Shown here: piece after piece, positions 54,856 through 63,482 of the stretch
Position numbering within the stretch: the first letter of the stretch is position 1
Layout: each line of letters starts with the position of its first letter
Assembly (NCBI RefSeq): GCF_003096635.1
Contig: NZ_QEKV01000002.1
Coordinates: 157,388 to 221,387 of the forward strand
DNA length: 64,000 nucleotides
Source: Ezakiella coagulans
Lineage (GTDB): Bacteria > Bacillota > Clostridia > Tissierellales > Peptoniphilaceae
Direction of reading: 5' to 3'
Notes under the pieces: model-generated
Databases searched by the model: none
The model's input: the letters and a program-made list of their open reading frames with translations, nothing else
What the model was told of the DNA's origin: nothing
Position numbers and translations under genes: made by a program

Positions 54856-55728
54856 ATGAACAGCAAAAACAAATATACAAAATCCGCATATTCTTATATT
54901 ATGCCGGCGATGGTAGGGTTTCTAGTTTTCACATTTTATCCGTTTATAAAAACTATTTACAGAAGTCTTTTTTTGACGGACAGAATGGGAAACAGCAATC
55001 TCTTTATAGGGCTTGAGAACTACACGACGCTCTTCACATCGCCGTCGTTTTATAACAGTCTCGTTGTGACCTTCATGTATGTGTTAATAGTTGTGTTGGT
55101 GGGCGTCGGACTCGGCTTTATGACCGCACTTCTTTGTCAAAGAAGTTTTCCGGGGATCAAAATTTTCTCGGCGGCATACAGCCTTCCGATGGCCATCGCC
55201 TCTTCGGGCATGGCGCTTGTGTTTAAAGTTATGTTAAACAGAAGCATCGGAGCTTTGAATCTTATTTTCGGCTCCGACATAAGTTGGCTCGAAGACCCGA
55301 CAATGGCACTCATATCGGTGAGCGTTCTTACGGCATGGCTAAATTCGGGGATGAATTTTCTATATTTGAGTGCCGGACTCGCTGCAATCGATGCTTCGCT
55401 ATATGAAAGTGCAAGCATCGACGGAGCGAACGGCTTTCAAAAATTCAGATATATAACTTTGCCGTCCTTAAAACCGATAATGTTTTTTGTAATTGTCACA
55501 AATGTCATTAACGCATTTCAATCGTTCGCACAGATAAAACTGCTCACAATGGGTGGACCGGGCGAATCGACAAATGTTATAGTTCACGACATATATAAAA
55601 ATGCGTTTGAAAACTACAAATATGGATATGCTTCGGCGGAATCCATAGTTTTATTTTTTATTGTAATGATTTTTACGATAATTTTGTTTAAAACAAACAG
55701 AGGCGGCAAGTCTCTTGCAGAAAGGTGA
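54856..55728 (+). CDS. ugpA: ABC permease, UgpA-like
   Basis: 290 residues, six helices. The EAA loop YESASIDGANGFQKFRYITL contacts the ATPase. Starts just after the ugpB stop (gap of one base) and overlaps the next frame slightly. First membrane subunit of the importer. Confidence 0.87.
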   Translation: MNSKNKYTKSAYSYIMPAMVGFLVFTFYPFIKTIYRSLFLTDRMGNSNLFIGLENYTTLFTSPSFYNSLVVTFMYVLIVVLVGVGLGFMTALLCQRSFPGIKIFSAAYSLPMAIASSGMALVFKVMLNRSIGALNLIFGSDISWLEDPTMALISVSVLTAWLNSGMNFLYLSAGLAAIDASLYESASIDGANGFQKFRYITLPSLKPIMFFVIVTNVINAFQSFAQIKLLTMGGPGESTNVIVHDIYKNAFENYKYGYASAESIVLFFIVMIFTIILFKTNRGGKSLAER

Positions 55729-55732
55729 TTTT

Positions 55733-56605
55733 ATGCAGAAGGTACTCGAAAGAGAAAATATAAATATAAAAAGAAACAAGTCTTTTCGCTTCGATTTAAA
55801 AAAAGCATTACGCATGCTTTTGAATATTGTCGTCGTTACAGTTGTACTGTTTCCAATAATCTATGCATTTTTGATGGCGATAAAAGACCCGAGTGAAATT
55901 TTCACAAAAGACATAAGTCTTCTTCCGCAAAAGCCGACTTTGATGAACTTTGTAAACGTGTTTAAAACGGCACCGATTGGGAGATATATTTTAAACTCGA
56001 TTATAGTTTCCGTAATAATAACGTTTTCACAAGTTTTTACGGCGCTTCTTGCGGCATTCGCATTTCACTTTTTAAAATTTAAAGGAGCATCGGTTCTATT
56101 TGCGATAATAATGTCCACAATGATGATTCCGGGAGAAGCTACAATCATTTCGAACTTTTTGATGGTGTCAGGTTGGGGCCTTAGAGATTCATTTTTGGGA
56201 CTCGTGCTTCCATACCTCACGACCGCAATGGGAATATTTTTGTTTAGACAGTCGTTCAGATCTTTCCCGAAGGAAATATACGAAGCTGCAAAAATTGACG
56301 GTTGCTCGAATTTCAGATTCGTTTTAAACATTTTAATTCCGCTCTCAAGACCGACAATTGCTGCTCTTAGCGTTTCTTCATTTTTGGGTTCATGGAATAT
56401 GTATATGTGGCCGCTTCTCATTACGGGACTTGACAAATATAGAACAGTTCAAATCGGAATTTCGATGCTTAATGCAGTGGATTCACAATCGATGGTTTTG
56501 ATGATTGCGGGAGTTGTAGTCTGTATGATTCCATCGCTTATGATTTTCCTTTTCGCGCAAAAGAATATGATAAAGGGACTTACGGCAGGCTCAGTGAAAG
56601 GTTAG
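55733..56605 (+). CDS. ugpE: ABC permease, UgpE-like
   Basis: 290 residues, six helices; EAA loop YEAAKIDGCSNFRFVLNILI. The ATG at 55733 has AAAGGTGA upstream; an in-frame TTG at 55715 is less likely. Second membrane subunit of the importer. Confidence 0.87.
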   Translation: MQKVLERENINIKRNKSFRFDLKKALRMLLNIVVVTVVLFPIIYAFLMAIKDPSEIFTKDISLLPQKPTLMNFVNVFKTAPIGRYILNSIIVSVIITFSQVFTALLAAFAFHFLKFKGASVLFAIIMSTMMIPGEATIISNFLMVSGWGLRDSFLGLVLPYLTTAMGIFLFRQSFRSFPKEIYEAAKIDGCSNFRFVLNILIPLSRPTIAALSVSSFLGSWNMYMWPLLITGLDKYRTVQIGISMLNAVDSQSMVLMIAGVVVCMIPSLMIFLFAQKNMIKGLTAGSVKG

Positions 56606-56611
56606 GTAAAT

Positions 56612-57706
56612 ATGGCTGAAGTAAAATTTAAAAATATAACAAAAAAATATGAAGACGGATATGTCGCGGTGAATGATTTAAATCTAAACATCGACGACAA
56701 GGAATTTGTCGTGCTTGTAGGACCGTCGGGTTGCGGCAAGTCTACGACACTAAGAATGATTGCGGGCCTCGAAGATATTTCGGACGGGACACTTTTTATA
56801 GGGGAAAATGCAGTGAACGATATTGAGGCGAAAGACCGTGACATCGCAATGGTTTTCCAAAACTATGCTCTCTATCCGCACATGACTATAAGGGACAATA
56901 TGGGCTTTGCGCTCAAAATGCAAAAGGTGCCGAAAGAAGAAATCAAGGAAAAAGTTGAAAGAATTGCAAAAACTCTTCAAATTTCCGACTTACTCGACAG
57001 AAAGCCGAGTGAGCTTTCGGGCGGTCAACGCCAAAGAGTTGCACTCGGACGCGCAATGGTAAGAAAGCCGAAAGTTTTTCTATTGGACGAACCGCTTTCA
57101 AATCTTGACGCGAAACTCAGAGTAGAAATGCGCACGGAAATTGTAAAACTACACAAGGAACTCGATACAACATTTGTATATGTTACGCACGACCAAACCG
57201 AAGCGATGACAATGGGCGACAGGATTGCAGTTTTAAATAAAGGTGTTCTCGAGCAGTTCGACACGCCGATTAATCTCTACAATAAACCGAAAAATAAATT
57301 TATCGCTGAATTTATCGGAAGTCCTCAAATGAACATTGTCGAAAGTGAAATTAAAAAAGTTAACGACAAATATCAGATAAAATTTTTGGGGAAATATATA
57401 AATTTGCCGAAATATTATTCGTCGGCACTCAGAGATTCAGATAAAAAAGAAGTTTATCTCGGCGTTCGCTCTGAAGACTTTGTCTTGGGCGATGACGGAG
57501 TGGAAGTGCTCTTTTCAAATGTTGAATATATGGGAAGCGACCTTTTCTGCTACACATATTATGACGGTGCGAAACTCGTTATGAGGTTTGACCCGGAAGA
57601 CAGCATTTATGAAGAAAGAGTTTATAAAGTGTTGCCGAATGTGGATAGACTTTATATTTTCGATAAAAATACGGAAGAGACGATTGTTTTTCCGTCTGGA
57701 CTCTAG
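56612..57706 (+). CDS. ugpC: ABC ATPase of the UgpC/MalK/MsmK type
   Basis: 364 residues. Walker A GPSGCGKST, signature LSGGQRQRVALGRAM, Walker B VFLLDEPLSNLDA, then the C-terminal TOBE-like regulatory domain (about residues 240-364). Such ATPases may be shared between several importers. RBS AGGTAAAT, weak; six bases after the permease. Confidence 0.9.
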   Translation: MAEVKFKNITKKYEDGYVAVNDLNLNIDDKEFVVLVGPSGCGKSTTLRMIAGLEDISDGTLFIGENAVNDIEAKDRDIAMVFQNYALYPHMTIRDNMGFALKMQKVPKEEIKEKVERIAKTLQISDLLDRKPSELSGGQRQRVALGRAMVRKPKVFLLDEPLSNLDAKLRVEMRTEIVKLHKELDTTFVYVTHDQTEAMTMGDRIAVLNKGVLEQFDTPINLYNKPKNKFIAEFIGSPQMNIVESEIKKVNDKYQIKFLGKYINLPKYYSSALRDSDKKEVYLGVRSEDFVLGDDGVEVLFSNVEYMGSDLFCYTYYDGAKLVMRFDPEDSIYEERVYKVLPNVDRLYIFDKNTEETIVFPSGL

Positions 57707-57715
57707 GAGAATGAA

Positions 57716-58360
57716 ATGTACAAAGCGATAATATACGATTGCGACGGAACTCTTCTTGATTCAAAAAATGTGACGATTGAAACGTATGAATATATGATTG
57801 GAAGAAAACTCACGGAAGGCGAGAGGGAAAAAGTTTTTCATCAAACGCAAATCGAAAGTTTTAAAATGTTTAATCTCAATATAGAAGAGGGAAATCTCGA
57901 AAGAATTGAAAATATGTACAAAGAAATTGACGATTCTATAAAACCTTTCGATGGAGTTATGAACCTTTTAAGAGCGGTGAAAAAGCTTGGCATCCATCAG
58001 GCAATGGCGACAAACAGAAATGCCGAAGCGGCAAATTTAGCTTTAAACGGATACGGCCTTCAAAAATACATCGAAACGGTTGTGCATGCGGACATGGTTT
58101 TAAATCCGAAGCCGTCGGGCGAGATGCTTTTAAAATATATGGACACGATGAAACTCGAGAAACACGAAGTACTCTTTGTCGGAAACGCAATCACCGACCA
58201 TATGGCTGCAATTGACGCCGGTATAGACTTTTTCTACTGTCGCTGGGGAACGGTGGAGTATTTGAAAAAAAGTGCTATAATATTAGATAGACCGGAAGAA
58301 TTACTTCAATATGTAAAGGAGGATGTTTATGGCAAAAATTTATGCACACAGGGGATATAG
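57716..58360 (+). CDS. HAD-superfamily phosphatase (PGP-like)
   Basis: 214 residues with motif I IYDCDGTLLDS, motif II ATNRNA, motif III Lys in NPKPSGEM, motif IV GNAITDHMAAIDAG. A close paralogue of the gene at 19681. In this operon it may dephosphorylate glycerol-3-phosphate or a related product. Overlaps gdpD by 32 bases. RBS TAGGAG. Confidence 0.85.
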   Translation: MYKAIIYDCDGTLLDSKNVTIETYEYMIGRKLTEGEREKVFHQTQIESFKMFNLNIEEGNLERIENMYKEIDDSIKPFDGVMNLLRAVKKLGIHQAMATNRNAEAANLALNGYGLQKYIETVVHADMVLNPKPSGEMLLKYMDTMKLEKHEVLFVGNAITDHMAAIDAGIDFFYCRWGTVEYLKKSAIILDRPEELLQYVKEDVYGKNLCTQGI

Positions 58361-59030
58361 CGGCAAGTTTTTTGAAAACTCGAGTGAGGCATTTAAGAAA
58401 TGTTTGGACCTCGACATATTCGGAATTGAAACCGACGTACAGCTTACAAAAGACGGAGTGCCGGTGATAATTCACGATGAATATTTAAAACGACTTTTAA
58501 ACAAGGAGGCTTTTGTAAAAGACCTTACACTTGATGAACTCAAAAGTTTGAAATATGAAAACGGCGAAAACCCGATAACTCTTGATGAATATATAGAAAT
58601 TTTTAAAGATTCAAAACTTGTAAGTAATATTGAACTTAAAACGGGAGTTTTTCTCTATCAAGGAATTGAAAAGAAAGTGTATGATGCATTCAAGAAAAAC
58701 GATATGCTCGATAGACTTTTGGTTTCAAGTTTTAACCATTACAGCCTTCTTAAAATGAAGGAAATCGATCCGGAAGTTCCGCTAGGGGCACTCACCGGAT
58801 CAACTCTCATCAGTCCGGAAAAATATTTGAAACAATGCGGTTTTCAATTTTATCATCCTGTATTCAGCTCTGTGAACAAAAAAATGCTCGAAGATTTACA
58901 CAAAAATAATATACAGGTGAACGCTTGGACAATAAACTACAAAGAAGTTTATGATACGTCGATTCAAATTGGACTCGATGGAGTAATAACAAATTATCCG
59001 GAGCTTGACTTTCCGAATTTGGGGTACTAA
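58329..59030 (+). CDS. gdpD: Glycerophosphodiester phosphodiesterase
   Basis: 233 residues from ATG 58329; a Met two codons before is too close to the AAAGGAGG site. The GDPD signature HRGYSGKFFENSSEAF with catalytic His, IETDVQLTKDGVPVIIHD with metal-binding Glu/Asp, and SNIELK are present. No signal peptide: cytosolic, releasing glycerol-3-phosphate from imported glycerophosphodiesters. Supports a phosphodiester role for the upstream transporter. Confidence 0.92.
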   Translation: MAKIYAHRGYSGKFFENSSEAFKKCLDLDIFGIETDVQLTKDGVPVIIHDEYLKRLLNKEAFVKDLTLDELKSLKYENGENPITLDEYIEIFKDSKLVSNIELKTGVFLYQGIEKKVYDAFKKNDMLDRLLVSSFNHYSLLKMKEIDPEVPLGALTGSTLISPEKYLKQCGFQFYHPVFSSVNKKMLEDLHKNNIQVNAWTINYKEVYDTSIQIGLDGVITNYPELDFPNLGY

Positions 59031-59057
59031 GTTGTATCCCTTTTTTATTGCAATAAA

Positions 59058-59083
59058 AAAGATCCCAAATGGGATCTTTAAAG
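59058..59083. terminator. Bidirectional terminator
   Basis: 9-bp stem aaagatccc / gggatcttt, loop aaat, between convergent genes; A-run on the left. Confidence 0.85.
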
Positions 59084-59086
59084 TTT

Positions 59087-59680
59087 CTAGTGTGAATAAT
59101 ATTCGACAACAAATACGTCTTGGATTTCAATAGGAACTTCTTCTCTTTCAGGCATTTTAACCAATTTAGCTGAGAATTTGTTTTCGTCCTTTGAAATGTA
59201 AGGGTATGGGCTGTTTCCACCAACAGCAAAATTGTCTTTGAACATATCGTTTGAACGGCTCTTTTCTTTTAATGTCAATTCGTCGCCAACTTGAACTTGG
59301 AAGCTTGGACGGTCAACTTTTTTGCCGTTTACTAAAATGTGTCCGTGAACAACCATTTGTCTTGCTTGTCTGATACTTGAAGCAAATCCTGCACGATATA
59401 CCATGTTATCGAGTCTTGTTTCAAGTAATTTTACAAGTGCGTGACCTGTTTGTTCTTTTGACTTTCTAGCCTTATCGAAGTATCCTTTTAATTGATTTTC
59501 AGGTACTTGATAATATGCTCTTAATCTTTGTTTTTCAAGGAGTTGTTCGCCATATGTTGAAAGCTTCTTGTCGCTTCTAGCTGCTCCTTTTTTCATTCCT
59601 TTGTTAGCCTTTGGAAGATTGAAAACGTTAAGACCGAGTCTTCTTACAATCTTTACTCTGGCTCCTTTTAAACTACTCAT
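59087..59680 (-). CDS. rpsD: Ribosomal protein S4
   Basis: 197 residues starting [14 protein letters not shown] after AAAGGTGA; a start 15 codons earlier is not supported. The S4/RNA-binding domain is [16 protein letters not shown] and [13 protein letters not shown]. 16S rRNA-binding primary assembly protein; in many bacteria a free-standing rpsD gene autoregulates. Located away from the alpha operon, as in Bacillus. Confidence 0.95.
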   Translation of the reverse strand: MSSLKGARVKIVRRLGLNVFNLPKANKGMKKGAARSDKKLSTYGEQLLEKQRLRAYYQVPENQLKGYFDKARKSKEQTGHALVKLLETRLDNMVYRAGFASSIRQARQMVVHGHILVNGKKVDRPSFQVQVGDELTLKEKSRSNDMFKDNFAVGGNSPYPYISKDENKFSAKLVKMPEREEVPIEIQDVFVVEYYSH

Positions 59681-59730
59681 TTTTTGAATCACCTTTCCTA
59701 AAATTGGATTTGCCGCGGTATTCATTAAAA

Positions 59731-59759
59731 ATTATATATCATACTTATCCGTTTGTCAA
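59731..59759 (-). promoter_or_regulatory. Consensus promoter of rpsD
   Basis: On the minus strand TTGACA, 17 bp, TATAAT. The 45-base leader is short. Confidence 0.85.
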
Positions 59760-59791
59760 GCATTTTCATGCATATTTTATTAAAAATAATA

Positions 59792-60805
59792 TTATTTGTC
59801 GGTTTCTCTTTTATAAAAATCCAAAAGAGTAGAAACCGTTCGCATTATATCGTCGTTTTCTATGAATAAAGTTTTCTCGTCAGCTTTGAATCTGTAGTTG
59901 TGGTCGTAATACTTTTCGCAAAGCAGCCTTGCAACCTCGTCATAATTTTTTAAAATCATATTTTCTTCGACAGCCGCTCTCGTTTCTTTTCCGAGATATT
60001 TCGAAAGATTTTCGATAGCTGTCTTTAGTTCATCGATAAGCTCAGGTTTTGCATAAGTTTCTTTGAGCCTTTCGATTCGCACACTCATTGGAGTCTCGAG
60101 ATAAATCTTTTTTGATTCGAGAATTTTTTCGTACAATAAATCCGGCATCACGACATTTCCGATTCTTTTACTTTCGCCTTCGATAAAATATGTTTTAGGC
60201 TCGTCGTCAATCGCTTCGAAAAGAAGGGACTCGAACATCTTTTGCGAGTTTGCTTTTCCAAGCCCCACTCCACCTAAAGTCGAACCCATGTGGTTGGCAA
60301 GATTTTCGAGATCGATAACCGGAATATTTCTCGATTTTAAAAGATGGAGTATTTCGGTTTTTCCGGAACCCGTTGGAGCATAGAGAGTTACGAGAGAAAT
60401 TTTCGATAATTTTTCGGGCAATTTCTCGTTTATATAGCGTCTATATGATTTCATGCCGCCTTTTAGTTTGTAGACATTGTATCCGAGTGTGAAAAATAAA
60501 GACGCGATTGTCTTCGATCTATATCCGCCTCTTGCACATGTGAAAATTATTCGCCTGTCGCTGTTCTTATAAATCAAATCTTCAAGCTCCAAAAGTTTTG
60601 TCGATACAAAAGTTATTGCACTTCTTTTTGCTTCCCGTCTTGAACCGTTGTCATACAAAGTGCCGACAATTTTTCGTTCTTCATTATTTAAAATTGGAAA
60701 ATTTATAGAGCCGGGAATATGAAAATCATAAAATTCTTCGCTGCTTCTTAAATCAATAAATAAATCGTTGTCTGTTGTTTCTTCATAATTAAGTAATTCA
60801 AACAT
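59792..60805 (-). CDS. mnmH: tRNA 2-selenouridine synthase
   Basis: 337 residues. N-terminal rhodanese domain (about 1-130) with reactive Cys in FTCARGGYRS, then a P-loop domain with APTGSGKTEIL. It replaces sulfur with selenium at U34 of some tRNAs via a geranyl intermediate, using selenophosphate. Implies use of selenium, although selD is not in this window. RBS GGTGG; monocistronic. Confidence 0.88.
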   Translation of the reverse strand: MFELLNYEETTDNDLFIDLRSSEEFYDFHIPGSINFPILNNEERKIVGTLYDNGSRREAKRSAITFVSTKLLELEDLIYKNSDRRIIFTCARGGYRSKTIASLFFTLGYNVYKLKGGMKSYRRYINEKLPEKLSKISLVTLYAPTGSGKTEILHLLKSRNIPVIDLENLANHMGSTLGGVGLGKANSQKMFESLLFEAIDDEPKTYFIEGESKRIGNVVMPDLLYEKILESKKIYLETPMSVRIERLKETYAKPELIDELKTAIENLSKYLGKETRAAVEENMILKNYDEVARLLCEKYYDHNYRFKADEKTLFIENDDIMRTVSTLLDFYKRETDK

Positions 60806-60909
60806 TATACCACCAAACTAATTATAAGGTGTTTTTGCAGTTATTTCAAGGCGAGTTTATAGTTTAAAAGTTACAATAAAAATCTTTTCATAAAAATATC
60901 TAAAAACAC

Positions 60910-60938
60910 TTGACATTTGTTTTATGAAGATATAAAAT
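60910..60938 (+). promoter_or_regulatory. Promoter of rplM-rpsI
   Basis: TTGACA (60910-60915), 17 bp, TAAAAT (60933-60938). The 80-base leader that follows contains GGACCCGGAAACC and may be an L13-type ribosomal-protein leader, but I cannot fold it with certainty. Confidence 0.75.
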
Positions 60939-61022
60939 ATATGCAGACTGTTTTTTAAGAAAGGACCCGGAAACCTGTCTTAATAAACGCTACAAAATGC
61001 TCGAAAGGAATGAAAAATTAAT

Positions 61023-61466
61023 ATGAAATCATTTATGGCTAAACCGCAAGAAATCGAGCGCAAGTGGCTTGTTATTGACGCCGATGGATTGGTTCTCGGT
61101 CGTCTTGCTACAGAAGTTGCAACGATTCTTCGCGGAAAAAACAAACCTATTTATACCCCGCACGTTGACACAGGAGATTATGTAATCGTAATCAACGCTG
61201 ACAAGATGAAACTTACAGGAAAGAAACTCGATCAAAAGAAATATTACTGGCACACAGGATATCCGGGAGGATTAAAATCTGTCGATTATAGAACTATGAT
61301 GGCAAACACTCCGGAAAAAGCTCTTATGATTGCAGTAAAAGGAATGCTTCCAAAGAATTCACTCGGAAGACAAATGCTCAAAAAATTACGTGTTTACAGT
61401 GGAACTGAACACGGACATGAAGCTCAAAAACCTGAAGTTTATGAAATCAAAGGGGGTAACAGATAA
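61023..61466 (+). CDS. rplM: Ribosomal protein L13
   Basis: 147 residues. [19 protein letters not shown] and [20 protein letters not shown] are L13 signatures. RBS GAAAGGA is 13 bases before the start. Overlaps rpsI by one base; the rplM-rpsI pair is near universal. Confidence 0.96.
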   Translation: MKSFMAKPQEIERKWLVIDADGLVLGRLATEVATILRGKNKPIYTPHVDTGDYVIVINADKMKLTGKKLDQKKYYWHTGYPGGLKSVDYRTMMANTPEKALMIAVKGMLPKNSLGRQMLKKLRVYSGTEHGHEAQKPEVYEIKGGNR

Positions 61467-61846
61467 TGTATCAATCAGTTGGTAGAAGAAAAACCTCAAC
61501 AGCTCGTGCTATCTTAACAGAAGGCAAAGGAATGTTTTTTGTTAACGGCAAACCTGTTGATGAATATTTTGACCTTGACACATTGAGAAGACTTGCTAAG
61601 AGCCCATTTGTATTGACCGAAACAGAAGGTAAATACGACGTTAAAATCAACGTTCGCGGCGGCGGAAAGTCAGGACAAGCAGGCGCTGTAAGACATGCAA
61701 TCAGCCGTGCACTTTTAGAAGCAGATCCTGAACTTCGTGCTTCATTGAAACAAGCAGGTTTCTTAACAAGAGACCCGAGAATGAAGGAAAGAAAGAAATA
61801 CGGTTTCAAAAAGGCAAGAAAATCTACTCAATTCTCAAAACGATAG
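61466..61846 (+). CDS. rpsI: Ribosomal protein S9
   Basis: 126 residues; [14 protein letters not shown] at the start and the C-terminal [11 protein letters not shown], whose tail reaches the P-site tRNA. TAATG overlap with rplM. Confidence 0.96.
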   Translation: MYQSVGRRKTSTARAILTEGKGMFFVNGKPVDEYFDLDTLRRLAKSPFVLTETEGKYDVKINVRGGGKSGQAGAVRHAISRALLEADPELRASLKQAGFLTRDPRMKERKKYGFKKARKSTQFSKR

Positions 61847-61871
61847 TTTTTCGAAATACTATAAAAAATAT

Positions 61872-61908
61872 AAACCTTGTAATTTTAATGATTACAGGTT
61901 TTTTTTTG
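61872..61908 (+). terminator. Terminator of rplM-rpsI
   Basis: Stem aaccttgtaat / attacaggtt with one bulge, then nine T. The next 120 bases, to 62029, are very AT-rich and hold no gene. Confidence 0.85.
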
Positions 61909-62029
61909 TTGTTTTAAATATTGTATAAATAATATTTGGTTATATAGTATTTTTATAAAAATAATTATACATATATATATCATGAAATAAATAAAATATA
62001 AAAATAAATAAATAATATATAAAAACATA

Positions 62030-62058
62030 TTGACAAAAAAATAATATAGTATTATAAT
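62030..62058 (+). promoter_or_regulatory. Consensus promoter of the RiPP operon
   Basis: TTGACA (62030-62035), 17 bp, TATAAT (62053-62058). Perfect sigma-A boxes in a highly AT-rich setting. Confidence 0.88.
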
Positions 62059-62060
62059 AT

Positions 62061-62096
62061 AAATAAGAATTTAAATAAATGCTATAGCTCTTATTT
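62061..62096 (+). promoter_or_regulatory. Leader stem in the RiPP transcript
   Basis: AAATAAGA (62061-62068) can pair with TCTTATTT (62089-62096), at the expected 5' end of the mRNA. Weak stem; possible stability or operator element. Confidence 0.4.
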
Positions 62097-62128
62097 AGAA
62101 TCTTAATAGTTATTTAGGAGGTGTAATT

Positions 62129-62233
62129 ATGGAAAGACTTAAAGATTTGAAGGTGAAAAAGATCAGCTTCTCTAGAAGAGGAACTTGCAACAGCAGATGC
62201 GGTTGCGGAAACACATGTGGACAAGGAGCATAA
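62129..62233 (+). CDS. Cys-rich RiPP precursor peptide (34 residues)
   Basis: Start ATG at 62129 after TAGGAGGTG. Basic leader MERLKDLKVKKISFSRRG, then a core with four cysteines, C20, C24, C26 and C30, spaced CX3CXCX3C and ending CGQGA. Codes for nothing recognisable as a household protein, but sits under a consensus promoter directly before a radical SAM/SPASM enzyme and an ABC exporter, the order of ranthipeptide/sactipeptide operons. A linear or thioether-linked peptide is the expected product. No close named family comes to mind; it is shorter than SCIFF-type (about 45 residues). Confidence 0.8.
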   Translation: MERLKDLKVKKISFSRRGTCNSRCGCGNTCGQGA

Positions 62234-62271
62234 TCCAATCTGATAAGACTTTGTCTTATCAGATTGGATTA
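62231..62271 (+). terminator. Perfect 18-bp hairpin between precursor and maturase
   Basis: Arms 62231-62248 and 62254-62271 with loop CTTTG; the left arm begins with the precursor stop codon. It lacks a T-run, so it is more likely a partial terminator/attenuator or an RNA-processing stem that raises precursor over enzyme expression than a complete stop. Confidence 0.75.
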
Positions 62272-62294
62272 AAACAGATAAGAAAGGAGGAAGT

Positions 62295-63482
62295 ATGAAA
62301 TTAAGCAATGATTTAACATTGATTGAATCCAAAAATAAAGAAGATGTAAAGCTTTATAATAGTTTCACTAACACATTAACAGAATTAAATAGTGAAATTT
62401 ATGATTATTTAATTAAATGTAATCAAGATGAAGATTTTGAAAATATATATGATATACTTTCGAAGGAGCAAATAGATATACTAATTGATAATAATATTCT
62501 AGTAGATGATATGGATACATATAAGTCTAAAGAATATGTAAGCGTCAATATGGGACAAGAAAAAATTATAAAAGATGTCTATGCTCATTTAACATTTGAA
62601 TGCAATTTACGGTGCAAATATTGTTACCAGAAGGAAAATCTAAATAAGCACGATGTTTTGAAAGTTGAAGACTGGAAAATGATTTTTGATACATTGAAGC
62701 AAAAAGGCTTACAAAGAGTCCATTTTACAGGTGGTGAACCATTATTATATAGTGGAGCTAAAGAAATCATTCAATATGCTAAACAATTAGGTATCAATAC
62801 AACATTACTGACAAATGGCACAAAAATAAATCCTAAAGATGATTTATATAATTATGTTGACAATATTATAATTAGTTTGGACAGTATGAATGATAAAATG
62901 AGAACAGGTTTAAAACCAAAAAATGTACTCAACAATATAATAGAATTAAACAAAGATGGAAAGTGCAAAGTTTTTGTTAGGTCGGTTTTTACAAATGGAT
63001 ACGAGGACGATAGTCAACATGTAAAAGATTTTGTGGAAGAATATGGAATTAAACATATTGGAGTGTTATGTATACCAAGCGTTCAAGATGAAATTAAATT
63101 CATTCCAAATTATGATAAGTATGAACTAATTGATGAAGAATGTGGGTCTTCAGGATGCGGAGCGGGTGACACAATAATTTCTATTAGTCCTGCAGGAGAT
63201 GTATATCCTTGTCAACTCTTAATGAAGGATGAATTAAAAATTTGTAATATATTGCAAGAAGACTGGTATGAAAAATATAAAGCATCGAATATTAATTCAT
63301 TGATAAACTCTTTTGATGTGAGAAAAGTTGAGAAGTGTAATAAATGTACATATAGAAATATATGTGGTGGTGGGTGTAGAGGAAACTCATATATAATGTA
63401 TGGGAATTTCTTAACAAGAACCGAATATCTATGTGATTATTATGAAAAATGTGCGAGGAAGATGTTAGAAAATGCAGAGTAA
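62295..63482 (+). CDS. Radical SAM/SPASM RiPP maturase
   Basis: 395 residues, RBS AAAGGAGG. Residues about 1-75 resemble a PqqD/RRE-like peptide-binding domain (LYNSFTNTLTELNSEIYDYL). The radical SAM cluster is C103-X3-C107-X2-C110 (CNLRCKYC), and FTGGEPL binds SAM. The C-terminal SPASM/Twitch region has C283/C288, C306, C348, C351, C357, C361, C380 and C386, enough for two auxiliary [4Fe-4S] clusters. Enzymes of this build form thioether links from Cys to alpha, beta or gamma carbons. Overlaps the exporter gene by 11 bases. Confidence 0.92.
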   Translation: MKLSNDLTLIESKNKEDVKLYNSFTNTLTELNSEIYDYLIKCNQDEDFENIYDILSKEQIDILIDNNILVDDMDTYKSKEYVSVNMGQEKIIKDVYAHLTFECNLRCKYCYQKENLNKHDVLKVEDWKMIFDTLKQKGLQRVHFTGGEPLLYSGAKEIIQYAKQLGINTTLLTNGTKINPKDDLYNYVDNIIISLDSMNDKMRTGLKPKNVLNNIIELNKDGKCKVFVRSVFTNGYEDDSQHVKDFVEEYGIKHIGVLCIPSVQDEIKFIPNYDKYELIDEECGSSGCGAGDTIISISPAGDVYPCQLLMKDELKICNILQEDWYEKYKASNINSLINSFDVRKVEKCNKCTYRNICGGGCRGNSYIMYGNFLTRTEYLCDYYEKCARKMLENAE

